This document shows positions 26,376 through 35,086 of a DNA stretch of 64,000 nt, piece after piece (position 1 is the first letter of the stretch; every line of letters starts with the position of its first letter). The position numbers and the translations under genes are program-made. The DNA is from Arenibacter sp. F26102. Its GTDB lineage: Bacteria > Bacteroidota > Bacteroidia > Flavobacteriales > Flavobacteriaceae. The notes below the pieces were generated by a model. It was not told the origin of the DNA, searched no databases, and worked only from the letters and a program-made list of their open reading frames with translations. The DNA lies in contig NZ_JALKBC010000008.1 of the NCBI RefSeq assembly GCF_023015865.1, positions 1 through 64,000 of the forward strand, in the 5' to 3' direction.

Positions 26376-27326
26376 ATGGAAGAACAACAAATCATAGAAT
26401 GGTTGTTACAAGGTGATGTATCAATACAATATCAGGTTCACCGAGATCTGTTGGGTAATAACCTCAAAGAACTACAAGGTAGAATAGCCTATGAAGGTTG
26501 GGGAAAACAATTTTTATCCAAGCGAAAGTCGAATGGACATTGGGGGCAGAGTTTTTATCAGCCCAAATGGATTTCCTCCCATTACACCCTGCTAGACCTC
26601 CGCAACTTGAACCTAAGCCCTGCAAATAAGAAAGTGCAAGAAACCATTAAGATAATATTGGCTACTTGTAAGGCCAAAGATGGAGGTATTAAATTGGGTC
26701 CTTCAACAACTATCCATAGTGATGTTTGTGTAAATGGAATGTTCTTAAATTATGCCACTTACTTTCAAACTGAAGAACAAGAATTACACCCAGTTGTAGA
26801 TAGTGTTCTGAATGAAATAATGCCAGATGGTGGTTTCAATTGTAGAACAACAAGAAGTGGAGCGGTTCATAGTTCGTTACATACTACCTTATCTGTACTT
26901 GAAGGATTACTTGAGTTCCAAAAGGCAGGAAACACTTACCGGAAATATGAAATTAAAAGTGCCCAAAGGAGTGCTGAAGAGTTCGTTCTTATCCACCAAT
27001 TATTCCTTTCTGACCGAACAGGAGAAATCATTCGGAAAGACTTTTTAAATCTTCCGTATCCATGTAGATGGAAGTACAATATTCTTCGAGCTTTGGATTA
27101 TTTTCAATATTCCGGACGTAAGTGGGATGAAAGAATGAATCCTGCTATCAAGGTTTTACTAAAAAAGCGAAATACAGATTATACATGGAATTTACAAGCT
27201 AAACACCCAGGAAAGGAACACTTTGAAATGGAAAAAGCGGGAAAACCAAGCAGATGGAATACGTTAAGGGTTTTACGTGTATTGAAACATTTCGAAATAG
27301 AAAACTACTGTCAACAACCTGTGTAA
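26376..27326 (+). CDS. alpha/alpha toroid (squalene cyclase/prenyltransferase-like) protein
   Basis: This encodes a 316-residue cytosolic protein. Repeated helix pairs with aromatic and glycine-rich turns (GHWGQSFYQPKW, MPDGGFNCRTTRSG) resemble the alpha/alpha toroid of squalene-hopene cyclases and prenyltransferases. There is no DxDD or other cyclase catalytic motif, and the protein is half the size of a cyclase. It is probably a stand-alone toroid protein of unknown role. The last codons (QQPV, stop) run into the ACAACC...TAATTAAC boundary motif, so the boundary element contributes the end of the reading frame. Confidence 0.65.
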   Translation: MEEQQIIEWLLQGDVSIQYQVHRDLLGNNLKELQGRIAYEGWGKQFLSKRKSNGHWGQSFYQPKWISSHYTLLDLRNLNLSPANKKVQETIKIILATCKAKDGGIKLGPSTTIHSDVCVNGMFLNYATYFQTEEQELHPVVDSVLNEIMPDGGFNCRTTRSGAVHSSLHTTLSVLEGLLEFQKAGNTYRKYEIKSAQRSAEEFVLIHQLFLSDRTGEIIRKDFLNLPYPCRWKYNILRALDYFQYSGRKWDERMNPAIKVLLKKRNTDYTWNLQAKHPGKEHFEMEKAGKPSRWNTLRVLRVLKHFEIENYCQQPV

Positions 27327-27458
27327 TTAACCAGACCTACAGAGTCTTTCCAGCTTGCTGAGCTTTTTGGCATGGTCCCCTCCCCAATCAGTACCTGACC
27401 TACTTTGTTATACAGGCGGGCGGGCGTATCGGCACGGGCGGACTGGCGGGTTGCCTGT
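27311..27458. repeat. cassette-boundary-like element after toroid gene
   Basis: Begins TCAACAACCTGTGTAATTAA, overlapping the stop codon of the toroid gene. It includes a GC-rich hairpin between ACAGGC (27412-27417) and GCCTGT (27453-27458), with several tandem GGCGGGC-like blocks inside. The GC content is far above that of the surroundings. Confidence 0.5.
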
Positions 27459-27650
27459 GAAAGCTAACTAACGAAAATCCTCCAACCCCAAAAACCTTGG
27501 CAGGACAGATTTCCCTGACTGAAATTAAAGTCTGAACCTTGTGTATTATGCTTAAAGCCAAATATAACCACCAACGATCAACAGAGTTTAAAGTAGATTT
27601 TTCATTTTTTTAAATTATAGGATACACGTATTTTCAGTTATTTTTGCCTT

Positions 27651-28244
27651 ATGAAAAAAATAGTCAATTATTTTCTACAAGGTTTGCTATATATCGCACC
27701 TTTGGGAATCACGGTTTACATTATATATTTAATATTCAATTTCATAGATAATATCTTGGATGATAAACTTGAGAAAATTTTTGATATTGATATTCCGGGA
27801 TTAGGATTTGTTATAATCTTTTTATTTCTCGTATTGGTTGGGATAACTGGACAAAGTATACTTGCTCGACCATTTAAAGTACTATTTAAACGAATAATAG
27901 AAAAAGCTCCTTTGCTTAAGCTAATATTTTCAGCTTTAAATGACCTTTTTTCAGCTTTTGTTGGCAAGGAAAAGAAGTTTAATAAACCTGTTATTGTTTT
28001 AGTGAACCCTATATCGAACTTAGAAAAGTTAGGTTTCTTGACCGAAGAAGATTTAAGCATACTTGATGAAAAGGAAAAGGTAGCCGTTTATTTCCCTCAT
28101 TCCTATAATTTTTCAGGTGAATTGTTCCTAGTACCTAAAGAGCAAGTAAGGTTGATTGATGTAAATCCATCTGTGGTTATGAAATTTATTATATCAGGAG
28201 GTGTTTCAAGCATCTATGAAGAACAAGGAACCGTAAATGAATAA
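27651..28244 (+). CDS. DUF502 family membrane protein
   Basis: This encodes a 197-residue protein of the DUF502 family. Two N-terminal transmembrane helices (residues ~8-28 and ~48-70) are followed by IEKAPLLKLIFSALNDL and a cytosolic beta domain with KVAVYFPHSYNFSGELFLVP, the conserved family block. Function is unknown; related plant proteins (LIKE COV) affect membrane trafficking. The gene stands alone in the accessory stretch, with a boundary-like motif some 690 bp downstream. Confidence 0.88.
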   Translation: MKKIVNYFLQGLLYIAPLGITVYIIYLIFNFIDNILDDKLEKIFDIDIPGLGFVIIFLFLVLVGITGQSILARPFKVLFKRIIEKAPLLKLIFSALNDLFSAFVGKEKKFNKPVIVLVNPISNLEKLGFLTEEDLSILDEKEKVAVYFPHSYNFSGELFLVPKEQVRLIDVNPSVVMKFIISGGVSSIYEEQGTVNE

Positions 28245-28320
28245 ATTAGGAAATTTTTCAAGAGCAATGTTATTCCTTGTCGTTTTGACTACCAGTGTTT
28301 TCCTTTTTGTGGTTTTTTGA
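28237..28320 (+). CDS. possible 27-residue membrane peptide
   Basis: A short open frame starts inside the end of the DUF502 gene (ATGAATAA overlap) and encodes 27 residues with one strong hydrophobic helix (AMLFLVVLTTSVFLFVVF). The overlap would allow coupled translation. No homologue is recalled, and chance cannot be excluded. Confidence 0.22.
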   Translation: MNKLGNFSRAMLFLVVLTTSVFLFVVF

Positions 28321-29078
28321 AAGAATCAGACCAATAAAAATTATTTAACTTTAGTAATGTAAAAGATTCTGTTTTCCATTGATAAATTAGAGGTTCTAAA
28401 TTTAAAGACGAAACTCAAGCATTGGGGAGCCAAAAAGACCAGGTAACTGTTGTTTAAAAATTTAAGAGAACAAGAAGTTTCTTCTGTGATCACCGTCCAT
28501 AAGAACCTAAGGATAAAACGATGGGGAGAGTAGAACCGGTATACCCCAATTTTAATCCCAAATCATGTAATGAGGTCTGGCGGGGTGACCTAAAGTAAAG
28601 GTTTTTGATGGGCAATAAAATCTACCGCCATTCGCTCACCATCACAATCTCCATGTGCCGATTCTTGTTTACGACAAAAGGAAATTACCACTAAAACCTA
28701 AGATCTGCAAGGTCAAGTTCAGAAAGGTTTTAAAATCATATGGCTTTTCCCGGAAGGCTATACCGAACGATTTAATTTGGAGTACAATTCATTAAATATC
28801 AGCACAGAAATACAGGCCCTGTTAATGAGGATATTACTTTTTTTCATAACTTTAAACTTATGATAAAACCTATCACTAAGGGTAGTGAACCGTAAGGTAG
28901 TCCTTGCTTGAAGCTGCCTTTAAGTCTGGTTCAACAACTTGTATAATTAATTGCTGGCCAATTTCCCAAATGGAAATCCTTGCAATTAATAGTCTTTGGA
29001 ACTTGTAAACAATTTCCGCTTGAAATGTCTACAATTAATCATTCATGATCCTTTAGTTAACATGCTAAAATTCACATT
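28321..29078. other. decayed or non-coding region with boundary-like motif
   Basis: No intact gene is seen in ~760 bases. An open stretch at 28702-28863 on the plus strand has a protein-like reading (IIWLFPEGYTERF...) but no start codon, and could be a gene remnant. At 28931-28959 the motif TCAACAACTTGTATAATTAA followed by TTGCTGGCC repeats the element seen after the VanZ and toroid genes. The region 28960-29078 should hold the promoter of the next gene. Confidence 0.45.
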
Positions 29079-30059
29079 ATGAAAATCCATTGGTTACCTT
29101 TTTATTTATTGGTTCTTTTATTTTCATTCACAATTCAACCAGAAAATACATTTAGTGAGATCCGAAAAGGTACCATTACAAATCTTTATGATGCCTTTGG
29201 TAAAGACACTTCCCTGACTAAAGACTTTGGGTTTTCCTGTATTACAAAATACAAGGACAAGACAATTTTATTTGATGCTGGTAGTAACGCCGACATCTTT
29301 AAAAAGAATACCAACAAACTGGGAATTGACCTTTCAAAGATTGATATTGTGGTTGTTTCTCATGGACACCTCGACCATCTTAATGGAATTGACTATTTAT
29401 TGCAAATAAATCCAAAAGTGAAAATATATTTCCCCTATGATATTTTTTGGGGAGCCCCCGTACCCTTTGACGCAACAGGACAAGAGCAAGAGGTAAAAGA
29501 TTCATTACCAACATATATGCAATACTTTGATGGTGGAGAAACAAAATTCATCATTAATCAATCAGGACGGTTCTGGAACTCTAACATTGAGTTTGTCAAG
29601 GATTCCAAGGAAATTCTACCAGGACTTAATTTAATAGCGACGAATTCTCCCTACATGGGATATTTTTCGTGTTATCCGGGAAAGAGTTTTGTCGAAGGGC
29701 AGTTTGAGCATGAATCAGATGCGTGTAAAAACACTGATCTCCCCGAACTTTCGCTTTCATTAAAAACAGATAAGGGGCAAATTCTAATTGTGGGCTGCTC
29801 ACACACAGGCGTTGAGAATATTGTTAAACAAACACAAACCGTTACGACCGATAAAATTGAATTGGTTTATGGTGGTTTTCACATGCTCCCGTTTAACAGA
29901 ACACAGATAGCACGCTTAGCTTTCGTTCTCAAAACAGATTTGGGAGTTCACCGAGTGGCACCTGCGCATTGTACAGGACATCTTGCATTTAAAATTCTTA
30001 ATGACTCTTTCGGTGGAGATTATTTATTTGCAGGACTTGGTGAAACAGTTTCGTATTAG
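29079..30059 (+). CDS. MBL-fold metallohydrolase (COG1237-like), exported
   Basis: This encodes a 326-residue protein with an N-terminal signal peptide (residues 1-20) and a metallo-beta-lactamase fold. The metal motif is VVVSHGHLDHLNG, with later ligands in VGCSHTGVENIV and YGGFHML. This layout matches the group often annotated as dihydropterin-ribofuranosyl-aminobenzene-phosphate synthase-like, which is a poor guide to function. Substrate is unknown; export suggests a periplasmic role. It is a single gene in the accessory stretch. Confidence 0.85.
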   Translation: MKIHWLPFYLLVLLFSFTIQPENTFSEIRKGTITNLYDAFGKDTSLTKDFGFSCITKYKDKTILFDAGSNADIFKKNTNKLGIDLSKIDIVVVSHGHLDHLNGIDYLLQINPKVKIYFPYDIFWGAPVPFDATGQEQEVKDSLPTYMQYFDGGETKFIINQSGRFWNSNIEFVKDSKEILPGLNLIATNSPYMGYFSCYPGKSFVEGQFEHESDACKNTDLPELSLSLKTDKGQILIVGCSHTGVENIVKQTQTVTTDKIELVYGGFHMLPFNRTQIARLAFVLKTDLGVHRVAPAHCTGHLAFKILNDSFGGDYLFAGLGETVSY

Positions 30060-30917
30060 TATGAAAAATAAATTTATTGCGAGAAAGGCATGATTCACAA
30101 TTCCACTAATCGGCTAAGAACGAAAAAGTCCATGGTGCTCCTTTCACACTACCCAGCGTTCTGGTCTACTAATAGGCAATTCTAAAATGAAACCTAAGTT
30201 ATGTTTTAATACAAGAAATTAATATAACCTTTCTGGGCTTAATATATTTAACCTAACATTTGAATGCCACACGAAATCAGCTAGAATGTAAGTGTATTGA
30301 ATGGCAATAATGAATTTATTTTATTTTATTCACCTCCATATGGAATAAGTATAATCCGTTCTTCAGAATTAAATGACTTGAAGAATGAATGGGAAAACAT
30401 AATTACTTTTCTACAAGATGAATGGGACCTTGGGAGGGAAACAATTACAGTCGGACCCATGATGATTATTAATCAAAAGGATAACCATGCCAAGGCTTTT
30501 TAATTGGACAAAAACAAAACCCTTGCGAATAGGCGCCGGCGGGCATATGGAAACCAGCCCGACACATAATTCTTGCGGGAGCCACCTGCCCGACATTAAT
30601 TCAGAAGGGTAAAAAGCTTTTGTTAGGTGCATATAGAACAGAAGAGGTGGCTAACTTCCCGCACTTCGCATAACCGAGACTACTTCCTGAAAGCCAAATG
30701 GAGCTTTTTCTCCATTAGCATCAGGTTTAAAAAAATAATTGTAATTTGTACTTCCGAATAACATTAACAAGCTTGCATTTCTGATTAATAAGCTTTGTTC
30801 TTTCATTGTAAATTAGCATTTGGAATTTTGCGTGCAAAACTTCAGCCTCAAACTGCACCAAGCGCCACAGTTATTTTTTAATAAAATTGTTGGCAGTAAT
30901 TTAATGGTTGTGAAGAT
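30060..30917. other. intergenic region with short ORF and boundary-like motifs
   Basis: An open frame at 30297-30503 with a TTG start could encode 68 residues (FILFYSPPYGISIIRSSEL at its start), possibly a truncated gene; I do not recognise it. Downstream are GC-rich blocks (GGCGCCGGCGGGC near 30532, CCAGCCCGACA near 30555) like those in other boundary elements. The box GTTGGCAGTAATTTAA lies at 30889-30904, 14 bp before the next gene. Confidence 0.45.
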
Positions 30918-32321
30918 ATGAAGGCAACTCAAATTGAAACAATACTTGAAACTGACTATCTCATTGTAGGATGTGGTGCTGTGGGCATGGCTTTCGCTGA
31001 TGTTATTTTATCGGAAACGGATGCTAACTTGATCTTGGTCGATAAACTCCATAAGCCTGGTGGACACTGGAACCATGCATATTCATTTGTAAAACTGCAC
31101 CAGCCCTCTGCATATTATGGTGTAAGTTCAGTAAACCTGGGAAGAGATGATACAGATAAGGTTGGAGTAAATAAAGGTTTGGGATATCTTTCTTCAGGTG
31201 CTGAGATCAGTGCCTATTATGATGATATTATGCAGCGTATATTCCTGCCTAGTGGCCGGGTAAAGTATTTCCCATTATGTGAATATAGCGGTGACAATAA
31301 TTTTGCATCAATTCTAACCGGAAAGTCCTATAAGGTAAGGGTTAATAAAAAAAATGTGAATGCGGCCCATATGCAAACCAAGGTTCCTTCCACACATACT
31401 CCCAACTTCCATATTGCACCAGAGGTTATGTTTATTCCGATCAATGATTTGCCAAAAGTAACGAAGCCACCTGGAGGATGGGTGGTAATAGGTGGTGGTA
31501 AAACTGGAGTTGATGCCATAATTTGGCTACTCGAACACAAGGTTGATGCTGCAAAAATTACCTGGATCGTTCCAAGAGATTCCTGGTTCACAGATCGAAA
31601 GAACATTCAGCCTTCTGAAGAGTTTCTTAAATATTTCCTCAATGATCAGATTGCTCAGTTGGAAGCTCTGGAACAGGCTAAGTCGATTACCGATCTGTTT
31701 ATCAAGCTTGAAAAAGCAGGTGTACTGTTGCGTATAGACAAAAAGGTGATACCAAAAATGCATCGTGGGGCCACCATAAGCGAACTGGAATTAGAACAGC
31801 TCCGGCGGATTAAAAATATTGTTCGTAAGGGCCGTATCAAGCGTATCGAAAAAGACGAGATTATTCTTGAGGAAGGAAAGATTGGCAATGAACAAAACCA
31901 AATTTTTGTTGATTGTTCAGCAAATGCGCTGCACCATTCAGGGAATAAACCAATTTTTTCAGGCAACACGATTACACTACAGCCAGTAAGAGGAGGACAA
32001 ATCGTATTTAGTGCAGCCTTTATTGCACATGTTGAAACTGCCTATAAAGATGAAATGCAAAAAAATAAGCTTTGTGAGGTAGTACCATTGCCAAACCACG
32101 ATACGGATTGGATAAAAATGTTTGCGGGATCTATGAAAAATCAACATAGCTGGAAAAAAGATCCCGAATTAACAAAGTGGCTTTACAACAATAGATTGGA
32201 TGGATTCAGCCATTTGGTGGCAGATATTTCCGATGATGATGAAGAATTGCAGACTATTCTAAGACGTTTACGCAACAGCATCAGACCAGCCATGGTGAAT
32301 CTCGGAAAACTTCTTCTTTAG
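30918..32321 (+). CDS. FAD/NAD(P)-dependent oxidoreductase (monooxygenase-like)
   Basis: This encodes a 467-residue flavoprotein. An N-terminal Rossmann motif (YLIVGCGAVGMAFAD) binds FAD. A second dinucleotide motif is WVVIGGGKTGVDA at about residues 192-204, the layout of flavin-containing monooxygenase-like enzymes. The region between them (GGHWNHAYSFVKLHQPS) fits flavin-contacting residues. The substrate is unknown. It is preceded by the GTTGGCAGTAATTTAA box and followed at 32412 by GCTGCTAACAACGG, so it is bracketed like a cassette. Confidence 0.82.
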   Translation: MKATQIETILETDYLIVGCGAVGMAFADVILSETDANLILVDKLHKPGGHWNHAYSFVKLHQPSAYYGVSSVNLGRDDTDKVGVNKGLGYLSSGAEISAYYDDIMQRIFLPSGRVKYFPLCEYSGDNNFASILTGKSYKVRVNKKNVNAAHMQTKVPSTHTPNFHIAPEVMFIPINDLPKVTKPPGGWVVIGGGKTGVDAIIWLLEHKVDAAKITWIVPRDSWFTDRKNIQPSEEFLKYFLNDQIAQLEALEQAKSITDLFIKLEKAGVLLRIDKKVIPKMHRGATISELELEQLRRIKNIVRKGRIKRIEKDEIILEEGKIGNEQNQIFVDCSANALHHSGNKPIFSGNTITLQPVRGGQIVFSAAFIAHVETAYKDEMQKNKLCEVVPLPNHDTDWIKMFAGSMKNQHSWKKDPELTKWLYNNRLDGFSHLVADISDDDEELQTILRRLRNSIRPAMVNLGKLLL

Positions 32322-32595
32322 ACGATTAAAGGAAAATGATGTTCTTGAATTGATCAAGACCAAATTGTAAAAATGAAAAAAATTGCTATTGAATAAAAAC
32401 GGGCTAGGCCAGCTGCTAACAACGGCCAACATAAATGACAGATTCAATTTTATGATAAATACTCAACAACAAAGGTGCAAATTAATATATCCGCCAATAT
32501 GCATTATCCTAGACCGTTGACAATAGTTTACACTTAGTTAAGGGTATATAAAAATTGATATAATTTATTTTTAACGCTTCTAAATTTAAGATATT
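32322..32595. other. intergenic region with boundary-like motif
   Basis: GCTGCTAACAACGGCCAAC at 32412-32430 is the clearest example of a GCTAACAAC-type 3' boundary and is complementary in sense to the GTTAGC/GTTGGC boxes upstream of cassettes. The AT-rich part after 32520 should carry the promoter of the lipoprotein gene. Confidence 0.4.
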
Positions 32596-33066
32596 ATGAA
32601 AAAATTCATTTGGTTAAACTTTTGTTTACTATTACTATTTTCCTGTGATTCTGATAACCTGTTGAAAAATTCTGGACCTTTTGCAGTAGAATTCAATCTT
32701 AAGGGAGCTGTTGATAATGCCATACAGACTTTATACATTTCAGGAGTGGACAATGGCAGTTTTGATATCAATGACTATCAAATTGAATATGATGAAAGTG
32801 ATGCGCACCCAAACTCAAAAGGATTTCCGGCTGACCTTACAAACGAAGACTTACAATTTGAAGGCACGATAAGATTCTTTTCTCCCAGATTGGAAAGTAT
32901 ATATTTGGAGTATACCAACCTTCTTAATTACGATAATGGTGATACCTTGGAAGTAACAATTACTATTTTTAGAAATGGAAAAGTGATAGATGAAATTTCT
33001 GAAGTCTTTTCAGACAATAGTCTTGAAATTTTCAGATTAAACAAATCGTACAACTATGCAGATTAA
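32596..33066 (+). CDS. hypothetical lipoprotein
   Basis: This encodes a 156-residue lipoprotein with a lipobox LFSC (Cys17) after a short hydrophobic leader. The mature part is acidic and rich in Asp/Asn, with predicted beta strands (AVEFNLKGAVD, LEVTITIFRNGKVID), perhaps one immunoglobulin-like or jelly-roll domain. No catalytic motif is seen and I do not recognise the family. It is a single gene, outside the boundary motifs of the accessory stretch. Confidence 0.6.
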   Translation: MKKFIWLNFCLLLLFSCDSDNLLKNSGPFAVEFNLKGAVDNAIQTLYISGVDNGSFDINDYQIEYDESDAHPNSKGFPADLTNEDLQFEGTIRFFSPRLESIYLEYTNLLNYDNGDTLEVTITIFRNGKVIDEISEVFSDNSLEIFRLNKSYNYAD

Positions 33067-33201
33067 AGCAGATAACTAATGACAAGTGCCTTTTGGAAAA
33101 ACTATTGCAAATATCTAATAGTGAGTTCAACAGTAACCGGCAAACATGAAGACCGTGTTGAGTGTACCAATTGTCGTTTTTCCCTACTATGGGCATTGCA
33201 A

Positions 33202-33519
33202 TCAGTTTTGACAATCATTTGAACCCCAAGTATCCAAACTTCTTAATATATTTTCCAGGGATTTTCCTCTATTGCTCAATCTATATTCCACTCTAGGGGG
33301 AACTACAGGAAATACCTTTCTGGAAATAAGCCCATCTTTTTCCAATTCCCGCACTGTTTGGGTAAACATTTTATTTGAAATACCAGGAATTTTTTTTTGC
33401 AATATTCCAGAACGCAAAGCCCCTTCCAATAAATGAAATAAAATTAAAGGTTTCCATTTTGTGCCTATTAAATTCATTGTATAATTTAAAGGACAACTAT
33501 TATCTTTTTTCAGAATCAT
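33202..33519 (-). CDS. HxlR family transcriptional regulator
   Basis: This encodes a 105-residue winged helix regulator of the HxlR/YodB/HypR type. Conserved Cys9 lies in NSCPLNYTMNLIGTKWKPLI, the position used for redox or electrophile sensing in YodB and HypR. The recognition helix is in GISNKMFTQTVRELEKDGL, and the wing is RVEYRLSNRGKSL. It is divergent from the VOC gene at 33635. The 115-bp interval holds an inverted repeat at 33560 that overlaps the VOC promoter, so it most likely represses that gene until a reactive small molecule is sensed. Confidence 0.9.
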   Translation of the reverse strand: MILKKDNSCPLNYTMNLIGTKWKPLILFHLLEGALRSGILQKKIPGISNKMFTQTVRELEKDGLISRKVFPVVPPRVEYRLSNRGKSLENILRSLDTWGSNDCQN

Positions 33520-33559
33520 TAACTTATATTACTGATTATCATTATTTTACTCCTTTTGG

Positions 33560-33585
33560 TAACTATACTACTTTTTAGTAAGTTA
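33560..33585. promoter_or_regulatory. candidate HxlR operator
   Basis: TAACT (33560-33564) mirrors AGTTA (33581-33585), and TACTA (33566-33570) mirrors TAGTA (33576-33580), giving a nested palindrome. TTACTAAAAAGTA-like cores are typical of HxlR sites. It sits between the divergent regulator and VOC genes and reaches the -33 region of the latter. Confidence 0.55.
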
Positions 33586-33616
33586 TTGCCTATAAGGCAA
33601 ATATAAATTAATTTTG
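33586..33616 (+). promoter_or_regulatory. promoter of VOC gene
   Basis: TTG at 33586-33588 and TAATTTTG at 33609-33616, separated by 20 bp, fit the Bacteroidota TTTG / TAnnTTTG pattern. The -7 box ends 18 bp before the ATG at 33635. Overlap with the palindrome suggests repression by the divergent HxlR protein. Confidence 0.5.
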
Positions 33617-33634
33617 CAATTAAAATTAGAACCT

Positions 33635-34147
33635 ATGACAGATATTAAAAATTATCCAAAATCGTTTTCACATATTGGAATTACAGTTCCGAATATAAAT
33701 GAAGCCGTAAAATTCTATTCAGAAGTAATGGGTTGGTACATAATTATGGAACCATCCAAAGTCAAGAAGGAAAGGGAAACCGCTATTGGTCAAATGTGCA
33801 TTGATGTCTTTGGAGAAGACTGGAATGAATTTGAAATTGCCCATTTAGCAACTTCGGACGGTATTGGAATTGAATTATTTTCCTTTCCAAACGGAATAAA
33901 AGAAGCTCCTGAATTTAACCCATTTAATACCGGCCTTTTTCATTTTTGTGTACAAGACCCAAATATTGAAGAGTTGATAGACAAGATTGTTTCTTATGGT
34001 GGTAAACAACGTATGCCGATTAGGGAATATTACCCTAACGATAAACCTTTCAAAATGTGCTATGTGGAAGACCCATTTGGTATTGTTTTTGAAATCTACA
34101 CCCATAGTTATGAATTAACATACTCTTCAGGTGCCTATTCAAAATAA
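33635..34147 (+). CDS. VOC family (glyoxalase-like) protein
   Basis: This encodes a 170-residue cytosolic protein with a vicinal-oxygen-chelate fold. The first beta-alpha-beta unit is SHIGITVPNINEAVKFYSEV with a metal-ligand His. A second His occurs in GLFHFCVQDP, and the end motif is CYVEDPFGIVFEIYTHS, where Glu is a likely ligand. Such proteins include glyoxalases and ring-cleaving dioxygenases. The ATG at 33635 was preferred to a TTG at 33614 because it follows the -7 box. Its divergence from the HxlR gene suggests a role in detoxifying an electrophile. Confidence 0.88.
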   Translation: MTDIKNYPKSFSHIGITVPNINEAVKFYSEVMGWYIIMEPSKVKKERETAIGQMCIDVFGEDWNEFEIAHLATSDGIGIELFSFPNGIKEAPEFNPFNTGLFHFCVQDPNIEELIDKIVSYGGKQRMPIREYYPNDKPFKMCYVEDPFGIVFEIYTHSYELTYSSGAYSK

Positions 34148-34168
34148 CCTGAGATTTTCATAAATTGT

Positions 34169-34237
34169 AATAGGCTCTCCTGCTGGAGCATGCCTGCTTA
34201 TCGTCAGATAGGCAGGCATGCTCCAGCAGGGCCTATT
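34169..34237. terminator. long perfect hairpin (terminator or REP-like element)
   Basis: CCTGCTGGAGCATGCCTGC (34179-34197) pairs perfectly with its complement at 34212-34230. Outer arms AATAGGC (34169-34175) and GCCTATT (34231-34237) extend the stem past a 3-nt bulge. It starts 22 bp after the VOC stop. No T run follows directly, so a repetitive palindromic element is as likely as a terminator. Confidence 0.65.
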
Positions 34238-34501
34238 GTTCCCCTTTAGGCAACCCAACTAATTCTTATTTATCAAAATTTTTAGGAATAAAATATACGT
34301 TTAGCAATAGGTTAATTCATTTGCTTTATTTCTATATTTTACTACCCCCCTACTCTTACCCTTATTCCCTTTAGGATTATAGCACAACGAGAAGTTTTAG
34401 ATATAAATTTCTTTTTACTTTACCCTCTGCACAGGTAATGTTTACCATTGCTAGGGTGTAAATGGCCAAGTTCCCGGTTCAATTAATCTAAATCTAATTT
34501 T

Positions 34502-34795
34502 ATGAAAACTTCTTTCCATTTAGTGCCTCAATTATTTCTAAGGTTTGGAGTACTGGCCATCTTAGTGTTCGCTTGTGTAGGCCCAGCTGGACCTTCAGGA
34601 AGCTAGGAAATTCAAGGTCAGCAAGTTCCATGGGTGACCCAGGGAGCGGGGGCACTTGGCACTGCCAATTTTATCTACTCTGAATGGGTAAACTTTGACA
34701 GTATTAATTGGTCTCTAGTGACTGAGTTTGCTAGGGCCACCCAGCTCTGTGCGAGCATTATGATATACCCTTGGATTAATATAGGCTTTGATTAA
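34502..34795 (+). pseudogene. broken collagen-like-repeat lipoprotein
   Basis: An ATG opens a lipoprotein leader (ILVFAC, lipobox) followed by VGPAGPSGS, the start of Gly-x-y collagen-like repeats, and then a TAG at 34604. The same frame continues as EIQGQQVPWVTQGAGALGTA and on through FIYSEWVNFDSINW to a stop at 34793. Intact Bacteroidota relatives have many Gly-x-y repeats followed by a NVIYSEW-like domain. This copy has lost most repeats, gained a stop and lost its C-terminus. There is no gene between it and 35087. Confidence 0.65.
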
Positions 34796-35086
34796 ATTTA
34801 AAAAAATAAGATTTTTGGCAAAACGGCATCTTATTGCCCTCGATCCCCCATAAAGCGAGACCAAAATACAATTCTGAAAATAGCTTACCACTATTATTGG
34901 GACCTAGGTAGTATAGAAGTCTGTGTGTTATCGTGTTTCCGATCTGGGACAAAAACTGGCACTGCAAGAAATCCTTTGCTACAATGTCGTTTTTTTACAA
35001 TCATGCCTAATTTTTCTGTAATATCTTTAATACATATCAATTTGAATGGATTAATAAATAATTCCCATTCATTAAAAAATGAAGTC

